Of a DNA stretch of 51,502 bases, positions 23,143 through 31,258 are shown in pieces; position 1 is the stretch's first letter, and the number at the start of each line of letters is the position of its first letter. This DNA is from Acidobacteriota bacterium (GTDB lineage Bacteria; Acidobacteriota; Terriglobia; Terriglobales; Acidobacteriaceae). The notes below the pieces were generated by a model. The model saw only the letters and a list, made by a program, of their open reading frames with translations. It ran no database searches and was not told the origin of the DNA. Made by a program: the position numbers and the translations under genes. The stretch covers positions 1 to 51,502 of the forward strand of contig QIAU01000162.1 of NCBI GenBank assembly GCA_003225055.1, given 5' to 3'.

Positions 23143-26112
23143 CTATTGACAAGCCTGTTGGACTCCACTCATCGACCGTTTTGCCGACTCCGATATCGTG
23201 TACCGTGCCAGTCTCTCGGTGGTGAAAGGGACGGTGGCATTAGGGTCCTGTAACTGCGTCACAATTTGCAACGCGGTGACGCAGTTATGCTTGGCCGCGA
23301 GTGTTGCCGCGTGGTTCAATCTCAGAGTCACATAGGCCTGGCCCACGGTTGTGCCGCCTTCTTCTCTCGGCAAGAACCGACGCTCGAGCAGTTTTTCTGC
23401 CGATTCAAATTCTTCAGCCTGGCTCAGAACCTGGACCAAGCGAAACACAAACGCTGCCGGAGCAGATTCGAGATCGGGATAGCTCTGGAGTGCGCGGGCC
23501 CGCTCACCGGCCGGCTGGCCGGCCTTCTCCATGGCTTGTTCGAGTCCGAGAAAGACATCAACATTATGAGGGTCGTATTTCATTCCTTCGCGGAACAGGT
23601 CGATGGCCCGCTGGGGTGACTCGCCTGAGAGCAAGGCCGTGTAGCCCAGGTTGCGGTGAAGAGTCGGAATTGCCGGCTGTAGCCGGCGGGCGGCTTCCCA
23701 CTGCTCCAGTGCGTGGCCAGTTTCGCCTGCGGAAAGGTATAGCGAACCCAGGAGGAAGTGCGCGGTAGCGTCCTGCGGATTGACGTCGAGCGCACGCCGC
23801 AATACAGAAAACGACTCTTTACGGTTGGGGAAGACATAGGTCGTCGGCATAGCCGAGGCGGCATCGAAATCGGCGCGCCCGTCTTGACCCAGAAGGTAGT
23901 GGCAGTAACCTCGATAGTAAGCAATCAGCGGATAATAAGTTGGGTGAAGCGTTCCAGGTTCGCTGACAACTTGCGGGCCGGACGGGTATTTCTGCGAGAG
24001 CAGATCCAGCGCATCAGCATACAGACCCATGCTGATATATTCCGCAGCGATTTCAAGAATGCGCTGCGGGTCCCCGGCCAGATGTGCCAACAGCGCCTGA
24101 TCAGTGGCGCCCAGCTTCACGGCTTCGTATCGAAGGAAGGAATCAGCGGGGTCTTTTTTCTGCCAATATGGCACACGGGCTTGGGCGTCGGCTTGCCGAC
24201 CGAGATGGCGCAAAAATGCAAGTTCCATCTCTCCTGCACGGGTTAGATTAGGGGCAGCGTCTACCACCGCCTGGACCAATCCCAAGGCGCGCTGATAATT
24301 TCCCGCACCTGCTTCGAGCTCGGCCAAGGCCATCAACGCGGGACCGTGAAAGGTCTGCGATTGCTGGGCAAATTCCAGGTGTGTACGAGCGCTCCGATCA
24401 TGTTTTTCAGCCGCTTCGGCAAGTCCTAAGTAATAAGCAGCCTCATGATCATGGCTTACCCAGCTTAGAGCCTTTGAAAGATGCGGCAATGCGGCCCCAT
24501 ACTGCATCAGAACCACTTCAAGCCGTCCCGCGCCGCGATTCAGGGCAATGCTCTCTGGAAAGCGAGCAAGTCCGCGCTGGTAAGTGCTTAGCGCGACCAG
24601 CAGTTCCCCATTGCTCTCCTGGTCGGCCGCTAGCAGAACGAAATCATCCGCGCCAAAACTCGCTGCCGGCGGATAATTGTTGGAAGGCTGCTCACCAACG
24701 TGCACCTGGTCGCGAGCGACGAAGTCGTATTCGCCCTCAGTATGCCGAAGAACCGCTTCGCCAGAATCGCTCCGCAGTTCGACAGTGTAGGTGGCATTCG
24801 AGGGCAACCCCCGAAACAGCTTTCGGAACGTCTGCCGTGGCGATAAGGAGCCATCTGCCGTCGCCAGGGTTCTACTGCCGCCCAGAAGGCGCACCGAGGC
24901 ATTGCGAAATTCTCGCGTCACATTGAGAGCAACCTCGAGGTCCACTATGTCCTTGCCGCTGGTGCGGCGGCTCAGGTTAAGCACCGCCTGGGGATTGGCT
25001 CGCGCGACCCCACCCAAGTCGCGAATGGGAACCCAGTATTCGGTAAACGAGCGGCTTTCCTCAGGATCAAGGAACCCATACGTCTCCTGGTCGCGGAACA
25101 AGCCAGCCTGGATCTCGACATATGCACTGTTGTTGTCCGAAAGCGCACCACGCCATTCCAGTCCATCCGGATCACTGCCCCACGACCAAATCTTCTTGGC
25201 GGGAAGATCGAGCGATGAGGAGTAATGAACCACTCCGGCATTCGTATGGGGATGATAGACCGCCATGTACGGCTCGCGGCTTCCGTAGCTGAACCGAGAC
25301 ACTGGGCCATATTTGTGATTACCGACAATACTCTGATCGATTCCGGCGGAGTTGACTGGCCAGGTGTCTATGTCTCGAAACCCGTGGGCGGCCGTAAACT
25401 GCGTGGGATAGAGGACGCGGCTGTCGTCCCATACCTCGACTGCGGCATTCGTCCACCAGTAAAACCGGTGGCGAGTGTCGCTTCGGTTATACAGAACGGT
25501 CTTCTGCTCGAGATAGGCGCCGCCAGGACGAAGCGTGAGTTGGACCCGCCACTGCATCCCGTAGGGCCTGTCTATGTTGCCGACCCAAACCGATGCACCG
25601 CCGTCCGGTTCGCGGGTGGTGGCGAAGTCAACCGGGGACACCGTCATCCAATTGTGCGAAACCGGGAAATTAAACTCCACACCCAGGGCCGCCCACATGC
25701 CCCGATAGGCGATGCGGGCGAACTTGATGGTCGGATTCGCATAAAACATCGAGGCACCGTTGATCTTGTCAAGGCATGTGTAGAGATGGCCTCCAAGGTC
25801 CGGCAGAACAGTACATTTCAGGTATTCGTTTTCGAGATTCAGAGCCCGCCACTGCCTGGGTACGCGGCGATCCACCAGGTTGTGACGGAGCGTGTACGGA
25901 TAGTTATAAAATCTGCCCCGGTTAAAAAGGTCGAACGGTGGATTGGGGTCGGGTAGCCCCTCCTCAGAGGTGAGGATTGGCTTGGAATCTTCCCAGACTC
26001 GGACAGGCCCCGTCGGTGTTGGTTTGGTTTGGGCCGAGACTCTGGTATGAAAGATGGTAACAGTGAGCGCTACCACGTACAAAGTACACGTGGCTTTTTG
26101 CTTGATGGTCAT
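23143..26112 (-). CDS. exported DUF5107 protein with C-terminal TPR array
   Basis: 989 residues from ATG 26112 (signal peptide TIKQKATCTLYVVALTVTI; an upstream TTG at 26142 is less likely). Residues about 60-370 are DUF5107, related to the galactose-mutarotase fold: LENEYLKCTVLPDLGGHLYT, GVEFNFPVSHNWMTVSPVDF, GNIDRPYGMQWR and RFYWWTNAAVEVWDDSRVLY. From about 490 on, TPR repeats follow (AHFLLGSLYLSAGETGHALE, PTLHRNLGYTALLSGESPQR). DUF5107 proteins occur in glycan-degradation loci, with unproven function in carbohydrate binding or processing. It is the last gene of the minus-strand cluster, 110 bases after the ASPIC/UnbV stop, and ends 2 bases from the convergent SelA-like gene. Confidence 0.88.
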   Translation of the reverse strand: MTIKQKATCTLYVVALTVTIFHTRVSAQTKPTPTGPVRVWEDSKPILTSEEGLPDPNPPFDLFNRGRFYNYPYTLRHNLVDRRVPRQWRALNLENEYLKCTVLPDLGGHLYTCLDKINGASMFYANPTIKFARIAYRGMWAALGVEFNFPVSHNWMTVSPVDFATTREPDGGASVWVGNIDRPYGMQWRVQLTLRPGGAYLEQKTVLYNRSDTRHRFYWWTNAAVEVWDDSRVLYPTQFTAAHGFRDIDTWPVNSAGIDQSIVGNHKYGPVSRFSYGSREPYMAVYHPHTNAGVVHYSSSLDLPAKKIWSWGSDPDGLEWRGALSDNNSAYVEIQAGLFRDQETYGFLDPEESRSFTEYWVPIRDLGGVARANPQAVLNLSRRTSGKDIVDLEVALNVTREFRNASVRLLGGSRTLATADGSLSPRQTFRKLFRGLPSNATYTVELRSDSGEAVLRHTEGEYDFVARDQVHVGEQPSNNYPPAASFGADDFVLLAADQESNGELLVALSTYQRGLARFPESIALNRGAGRLEVVLMQYGAALPHLSKALSWVSHDHEAAYYLGLAEAAEKHDRSARTHLEFAQQSQTFHGPALMALAELEAGAGNYQRALGLVQAVVDAAPNLTRAGEMELAFLRHLGRQADAQARVPYWQKKDPADSFLRYEAVKLGATDQALLAHLAGDPQRILEIAAEYISMGLYADALDLLSQKYPSGPQVVSEPGTLHPTYYPLIAYYRGYCHYLLGQDGRADFDAASAMPTTYVFPNRKESFSVLRRALDVNPQDATAHFLLGSLYLSAGETGHALEQWEAARRLQPAIPTLHRNLGYTALLSGESPQRAIDLFREGMKYDPHNVDVFLGLEQAMEKAGQPAGERARALQSYPDLESAPAAFVFRLVQVLSQAEEFESAEKLLERRFLPREEGGTTVGQAYVTLRLNHAATLAAKHNCVTALQIVTQLQDPNATVPFTTERLARYTISESAKRSMSGVQQACQ

Positions 26113-26222
26113 AAGAGCGCGTGACCCTTTGACTCCTGACAATTAAACCAGCAGCAGTGTATCGTGCTTGAACAGCTAGATACCGCGGCTGCGGCGCCAA
26201 CCCAGAAATCCATCCATGAATT

Positions 26223-27944
26223 TCATTGCTGCTTCTTTTCCCCCGCGGAAGAGACCTTGCGCTTGCCTGTGGTGAACTGCTGAATGCTTAAGTTGGAGGT
26301 GCCTTCCGTAATCACGTAAAACTTGTCTGCTTCGACGTTCTGGAAAATCTGCTGTACGCCGCTGGGCCACTTCACCTCGACAGTTTCTGCCCGGGTAGCT
26401 TTTCCCATACCGACGTGAGCGCGGAGATCGCTCTGCGAAAGATAACTTCCTCCGCCCGCTATTTCGCGGATCTGCGCAATTCCGTTCCCGACTACCCGGA
26501 TTCGGGTGCCCATCGCATCGCGGTTGCTCTTGGTGCCGATCAGACGAAAACTGAGAAAGTGGTTGCCGCTGCCGCCACTGTTGTGGAGGAGGAGTGGAGG
26601 GTCACCGTTGTTCGCGGCCAGCACATCCACAAAACCGTCGTTATCGAAATCCGCGAATGCTACTCCGCGTCCGACGTAAGGGGTTCGGAAGCCCGGCCCA
26701 GCTTGCTTGGTGATCTCAACGAATTTGCCGTTGTGCTGGTTATGGAAGAGGGTGTTGATCTGTTTGTAGCGAACCTCGGAATTGGCCTTCTCAACTTCCG
26801 GATAAACGTGGCCATTGGCGATAAAAATGTCGAGCCAGCCATCATTGTCGTAATCGAAGAAGCCGCCACCAAAGCTGAGAACCTCGCGCGTGGGAATCGT
26901 GATACCCGCCGCGTCGCTGACTTCGTCGAAGAAGCCCTTGCCATCGTTATGCCAGAGGTGGTCGGAACTTTTTTGGAAATCGGAGATGTAAAGATCCAGG
27001 TTGCCATCGTTGTCAAGGTCGCCGAGCGAGATGCACATGGCCGCCATGGCCTGGCCCTGCCCGGCGAGCGCCATTCCGGTCAGGAGCCCAACCTCCTCGA
27101 ATGTGCCATTGCGGCGATTGTGATACAGGTAGGCATTCAGGCCATCGTTAGCAACAAAAAGGTCGGGCCACCCGTCGTTGTCGTAATCGGCGGCTCCGAC
27201 GGCGAGGTTCTTGCCTTCGGGTTGGTAGAGGTTGGCCTTTGCGGTCACGTTGGTAAACGTGCCGTCCCCATTGTTGTGATAAAGCGCGTCCGGGCTGCCG
27301 CGGTACACGCTGGGCGGGCAGCTGGTCTCGACTCCGCTGATGACGCAGTAGCGGCGGGCATTCGGGCCTAGCGTTACGTAGGATCCGACGTAGAGATCCA
27401 GGCGGCCATCGCGATCGTAATCGAAGAAGGTGGCACCGGAATGGAATGCGCCAGATTCGAGACCCGCCACACCCGCCTGGTCAGTGACGTCGGTGAACGT
27501 GCCATTCCGGTTGTTGTGATAAAGGACGTTGCGGCCGAATTGGGTCACGAACAGGTCGGGATAGCCGTCATTGTCGTAGTCTCCCCAGACACACCCCAGA
27601 CCATAGCCAGTGCCGGGCACACCCGCCGCCCCGGTCACGTCCGTGAATGTGCCGTCGCCATTGTTGTGGTACAGCGCGTTGCGAGCCAAGATACCACGGT
27701 TGTACAAGTCACGACCGTTGACGAAATAGATGTCCTGCCAGCCGTCGCCGTCAAAATCGGCCACGCACACGCCCGGGCCGAATTCCTCACGATTGATCGA
27801 GATTCCGTTAGCTCCCTTGTAATGCACGAATTTGATTCCCGCTTCGGCCGTTACATTGGTGAATTGAATGGCAGGCAGACTCTGTCCATCGAGGAGAAAC
27901 GGGGAAAACATCAGAACGAGATTTAGGAGATAGCGCCGCGCCAT
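26223..27944 (-). CDS. exported ASPIC/UnbV FG-GAP repeat protein
   Basis: 573 residues with a signal peptide (MARRYLLNLVLMFSPFLLDG). At least seven FG-GAP/VCBS blades carry calcium-binding D-x-D-x-D-G loops: CVADFDGDGWQDIYFVNG, VWGDYDNDGYPDLFVTQFG, FFDYDRDGRLDLYVGSY, GAADYDNDGWPDLFVAND, FFDYDNDGWLDIFIANG, FADFDNDGFVDVLAANN. The C-terminal ASPIC/UnbV domain is present (RVVGNGIAQIREIAGGGSY, then VKWPSGVQQIF). It forms a calcium-stabilised propeller outside the inner membrane, perhaps for ligand capture or surface assembly. This intact copy contrasts with the IS-disrupted copy at 7.9-9.3 kb. It lies between the MFS transporter and the DUF5107 gene in a probable operon. Confidence 0.93.
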   Translation of the reverse strand: MARRYLLNLVLMFSPFLLDGQSLPAIQFTNVTAEAGIKFVHYKGANGISINREEFGPGVCVADFDGDGWQDIYFVNGRDLYNRGILARNALYHNNGDGTFTDVTGAAGVPGTGYGLGCVWGDYDNDGYPDLFVTQFGRNVLYHNNRNGTFTDVTDQAGVAGLESGAFHSGATFFDYDRDGRLDLYVGSYVTLGPNARRYCVISGVETSCPPSVYRGSPDALYHNNGDGTFTNVTAKANLYQPEGKNLAVGAADYDNDGWPDLFVANDGLNAYLYHNRRNGTFEEVGLLTGMALAGQGQAMAAMCISLGDLDNDGNLDLYISDFQKSSDHLWHNDGKGFFDEVSDAAGITIPTREVLSFGGGFFDYDNDGWLDIFIANGHVYPEVEKANSEVRYKQINTLFHNQHNGKFVEITKQAGPGFRTPYVGRGVAFADFDNDGFVDVLAANNGDPPLLLHNSGGSGNHFLSFRLIGTKSNRDAMGTRIRVVGNGIAQIREIAGGGSYLSQSDLRAHVGMGKATRAETVEVKWPSGVQQIFQNVEADKFYVITEGTSNLSIQQFTTGKRKVSSAGEKKQQ

Positions 27945-28108
27945 GTGGTCAGGATGTGGATTGGACTGTTGCGCGGAAGCCGCGGGCAGAGTGAATTGCC
28001 CGCACCAGTTCTCTCGCAGCCGCTGCTATCTTTGCGACCTTTCTTGCACGCCGCGCAGCAATGGGGATACCGCCACTTCTCCGGTCCTGCGAGTTAGCTC
28101 CTGCGTAT

Positions 28109-29470
28109 TCACTTCCCGGATCGAACCGCGACCGTGGGTTCTGGCACATCGTATCGGCCCGGTGTGGCCGGTAAGCCCCGCTCCGGATTCACAAATAACC
28201 ATGCCAATGCGCCCACTGCGCACAGAGCTGCCGCGATCAGAAAAGAGGCACCCCACCCGAAGTGCTTGGCGATTACGGGAGTGAGTGATGCGGTAACCGC
28301 ACCGCCAATCTGGTTGCCCATATTCATAAAGCCAGAAACCGAACCGGAGGATTTGCCGGCAATATCAACTGTTACCGACCAGAACGAACTCTGCGATAGA
28401 TAAAGCGCTCCTGCCCCACCGGCCAAAACAATACTAGCAATCCGGGCACTGCTCGCTTCCGCACCGAGTGCGAGAAACGCGCCGGCGACAGCCATGGACA
28501 CACAAGCCAGAATGCAGCGTCCCACGCGCAGTCCGTATCGCCGGCTCAGCCTGTCATTGATGGCACCTCCCGCCAGGCAGCCAGTGGCCATGGCAATAAA
28601 CGGAAGCATCGCGTAGAAGGCGCTGGCCTTCAGATTCAGCTGGCGGGCTTGAGCGAGATAGATATAAAACCAGGAAAAGAAAATCCAGGCCACATAACCA
28701 TAGCAAAAGTAACTCAGCGCCAACCCACGCACTTCTTTGCTGGATACGACTTTAGCCCAATTGAGCGGAGACGCGAGCGCGCCGCTGGTGCCGGAGAAAT
28801 TTAGACCCGCCCGAATCCTGGCAAGTTCAGACGCCGAAACCCGCGGGTGATCCGCCGGCGTGTCCCTTGCCAACAGATACCACACCGCGCCCGCCGCAAA
28901 CCCTATCAACGCGCACACCCAAAACGAGGCACGCCAACCGTGACGAATCATTACGTATGTGATCAACGGAGGAGCGAAACCGGCGCCGACTCCGACACCG
29001 GCGAAAATCCAGCCATTCGCTATGCCACGCTCCTTTTGTGGAATCCACTGTGCCACGAATTGATTGGAAGCGGGATAAACGACGGCTTCTCCGGCCCCAA
29101 GCAAAAAGCGAACCGCGATCAAGATCCAAAGCGCTCCCGTGACCGCAGCAGGGATGGAGGCAGTGACGGCAGTGAATATTCCCCACCAAAGCACACCGGC
29201 CGCAAGCACGCGTCGTGGACCGAAGCGGTCGGCCAAGTATCCGCCGACCGTCTGGAACAAGGCATATCCCACGAGAAAAGCGCTAAACACCCAACCGAGC
29301 TGAATGTTTGAAAACCCGTATGCGTTCGCGATCGAGCCGCCCGCGACCGAGATGTTCACGCGATCCAGGTAAGCGACGGTGCTCAGCACGAAAAGCCAGA
29401 AGACCAGTAGCCAGCGCACCCTACTCCTCTGTGCTGCGTTCATGAGCGTTTCTCGCATGGTCGCAACCAT
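28109..29470 (-). CDS. MFS transporter, anion:cation (sugar-acid) symporter type
   Basis: 453 residues, twelve transmembrane helices. RVRWLLVFWLFVLSTVAYLD and RVNISVAGGSIANAYGFSN near the N-terminus, with the loop 2-3 signature GGYLADRFGPRR, match the ACS branch (ExuT, GudP, DgoT) that imports hexuronates, aldarates and aldonates with protons. It starts 8 bases after the SelA-like PLP gene stop, so it is cotranscribed with it and should import that pathway's product or substrate. A 164-base gap follows before the ASPIC/UnbV gene. The start at 29470 is the first of three close ATGs; none has a strong ribosome site. Confidence 0.9.
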   Translation of the reverse strand: MVATMRETLMNAAQRSRVRWLLVFWLFVLSTVAYLDRVNISVAGGSIANAYGFSNIQLGWVFSAFLVGYALFQTVGGYLADRFGPRRVLAAGVLWWGIFTAVTASIPAAVTGALWILIAVRFLLGAGEAVVYPASNQFVAQWIPQKERGIANGWIFAGVGVGAGFAPPLITYVMIRHGWRASFWVCALIGFAAGAVWYLLARDTPADHPRVSASELARIRAGLNFSGTSGALASPLNWAKVVSSKEVRGLALSYFCYGYVAWIFFSWFYIYLAQARQLNLKASAFYAMLPFIAMATGCLAGGAINDRLSRRYGLRVGRCILACVSMAVAGAFLALGAEASSARIASIVLAGGAGALYLSQSSFWSVTVDIAGKSSGSVSGFMNMGNQIGGAVTASLTPVIAKHFGWGASFLIAAALCAVGALAWLFVNPERGLPATPGRYDVPEPTVAVRSGK

Positions 29471-29478
29471 TCGGTCTG

Positions 29479-30738
29479 CTACACCGAGTGCGTAAGGAAC
29501 AGCTGGGCCATCTGCTGGGCTACGATATTTTCTTCCCCGGGCTGTAACTGGAACGAGTTCATCACCAGTCCGGGCCGGCCTTCACTGCCTTCCTTGCCGT
29601 GTCCGATAACGATGGATGGCTTGCCTTCGCGCAATAGCCGAGACATTTCTGGAGGCGTGAGGCGAATGCGATTCTCCTCCCAGGTAATGTTCATGTGGGG
29701 CACGTGGTTCGCAACCGGTGGCATGAAAAATGACGCGCTCACGCCGGGAATCTTGGTGACCTGGCTGGCGATGGTCTTGAGGCGCTGCTGCCATTCTCTT
29801 GCCAAGGCATCCTGATCCTCGGCCAGATGAATTTCGAGCGCCTTAATCATGGCCACAATTTCTTCTTTGCCGACTTTCTGACTGCGCCCGATCGTGTCTT
29901 CGTACGGACTATTGTTGAAGAGCGCATAGCGAACCAGGTCTTCGCGGCCGAGGAGCAAACCCGCGCACTGAGGACCACGAATGGCTTTTCCTCCGCTGAA
30001 GGTAACCAGGTCGTAGCCCATGTTGACGTAGTCCCACAAATGAGAGACGGGAGGAGTATCGGCTGCCGCATCATTCATGCAAGGTAGGTTGTATTGTTTC
30101 GCGAGCTTCACCCATTCGTCGACCTTGATCTGACCGTCCGGATTCGCGAAGTTTGAGAAGTGCATCATGGCAGTTCGATCGTTAACCGCCCGGCGTAGTT
30201 GTTCCCGTGTCTCAATCTCCACCAGTTTCACCCCCGTCGTTCGCAGCTGGTGATCGAATGGGTTGCGGTGTGACTTCTGAATGATCACTTCCGACTTCAT
30301 GCCGCTCAAATCCGGCAGTTGTCGGATGAAGGTCTCATTATCGCCTGTAAGGATCCCGGCAAGTCCGGATTGAATGGCTGCTGCCGCTCCCGACGTGACT
30401 ATGGCGCTGTACCCTTGTGGGAGCTTGAGCATCTGCGCAATCCGCTTTCCGGCGGCCATTTCAAGTTCGGGGATGCTAACGTAATGTCGCGCGGCCTGCT
30501 CAACCACCGCCTGAATCTCGGGATGCGGAAGAGAACCACCGAGCACCGTCATGGTCCCTTCGCAGTTGATGACAGAGGTCACGCCAAGTTCTTCGTACAC
30601 ATTGCCGCTCGCCCCAAACCCGGTCAGCTTAGGTGGCGGACTCCAGCCGAAGGATCTGCATGCTGCGACCACCGCGGCAGCAACTGTTCCCAGGCCCCCG
30701 AGAAAGCTGCGACGGTTCCACCGTCCATTGATTCCCAT
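29479..30738 (-). CDS. Tat-exported SelA-like PLP-dependent enzyme, second copy
   Basis: 419 residues, the same length as the copy at 21.9 kb. N-terminus WNRRSFLGGLGTVAAAVVAA is a Tat signal with a possible lipobox at VVAAC. Mature motifs: VYEELGVTSVINCEGTMTVL, TSGAAAAIQSGLAG, IIQKSHRNPFDHQLR, CMNDAAADTPPVSHLWDYV and the Schiff-base Lys in FSGGKAIRGPQCAGLLLG. Its neighbours are a RidA protein (16-base gap upstream), a quinoprotein dehydrogenase and an ACS-type MFS transporter (8-base gap downstream). It probably performs alpha,beta-elimination or deamination of a sugar-acid substrate. The two copies differ clearly in sequence, so they may use different epimers. Confidence 0.93.
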   Translation of the reverse strand: MGINGRWNRRSFLGGLGTVAAAVVAACRSFGWSPPPKLTGFGASGNVYEELGVTSVINCEGTMTVLGGSLPHPEIQAVVEQAARHYVSIPELEMAAGKRIAQMLKLPQGYSAIVTSGAAAAIQSGLAGILTGDNETFIRQLPDLSGMKSEVIIQKSHRNPFDHQLRTTGVKLVEIETREQLRRAVNDRTAMMHFSNFANPDGQIKVDEWVKLAKQYNLPCMNDAAADTPPVSHLWDYVNMGYDLVTFSGGKAIRGPQCAGLLLGREDLVRYALFNNSPYEDTIGRSQKVGKEEIVAMIKALEIHLAEDQDALAREWQQRLKTIASQVTKIPGVSASFFMPPVANHVPHMNITWEENRIRLTPPEMSRLLREGKPSIVIGHGKEGSEGRPGLVMNSFQLQPGEENIVAQQMAQLFLTHSV

Positions 30739-30754
30739 ATATAAGCTCCTCCGG

Positions 30755-31258
30755 CTAGTTGCGGGTTATCGCCGCGATATACAGTTGATTCCGAGCAGCG
30801 AGCGTCCGGGAACGCCGGCAACGGAAACGGTTGTACGCGCGCGGGCCACCATGAGGGAAGTGGGTCCTGAAGACTCTGTTCCGCCCATCGTAGTAATCCA
30901 AGTTGGCGAGATGCCCAGTTAGCTGAGGGATACTGTCCATGCTGCCGCCGCCTTCGACCAGCTTCTTGACATTATTCATGACTTTCGTCGTATGCGACTC
31001 GATATCACCCCGCTGGGCGGAGCCAGCATCGTTTGCGCCCTGGCCCGAGATGTAGTTCAGGCCTTTATGGACAATCAGGGGCGTGATCATCTGCGTGCCA
31101 TCCGCTGGCTTGCCATCATAATCGAGTTTCCGCACGCCTGACTTGTTCTCGCTGGTCGAGCCGTCGGCGTGCAGCAGCGTGGAAGTAAGCCCCCGTCCCG
31201 GCAGAAGTGAGGCCAAGCGGAGGGCAAACTTGCTGCGATGAAAGAGGCTGGTCATCAT
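30755..31258 (-). CDS. RidA-family protein with an internal compensated frameshift
   Basis: 167 residues. The centre is RidA/YjgF-like: LIVHKGLNYISGQG (about 60-73), TTKVMNNVKKLVEGGGSMDS and LTGHLANLDYYDG. After HFPHGG the displayed frame becomes nonsense for about 20 codons, while the adjacent frame reads PARTTVSVAGVPGRSLL-INC, the conserved RidA C-terminus with the substrate-binding Arg. The frame returns for the final IAAITRN. So two indels (about 30833 and 30785) destroy the active-site Arg segment unless they are sequence errors. The N-terminal 35 residues are extra and may be a weak export signal. The start overlaps the dehydrogenase stop by 4 bases. RidA hydrolyses enamine/imine products of PLP lyases, matching the gene next door. 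Confidence 0.75.
   Translation of the reverse strand: MMTSLFHRSKFALRLASLLPGRGLTSTLLHADGSTSENKSGVRKLDYDGKPADGTQMITPLIVHKGLNYISGQGANDAGSAQRGDIESHTTKVMNNVKKLVEGGGSMDSIPQLTGHLANLDYYDGRNRVFRTHFPHGGPRAYNRFRCRRSRTLAARNQLYIAAITRN

Noticed and set aside
26415-27371. 318-codon plus-strand open frame
   Set aside because: Antisense to the ASPIC/UnbV gene; the low-complexity Val/Ala/Glu text mirrors the repeated Asp/Asn/Gly codons of the FG-GAP blades.
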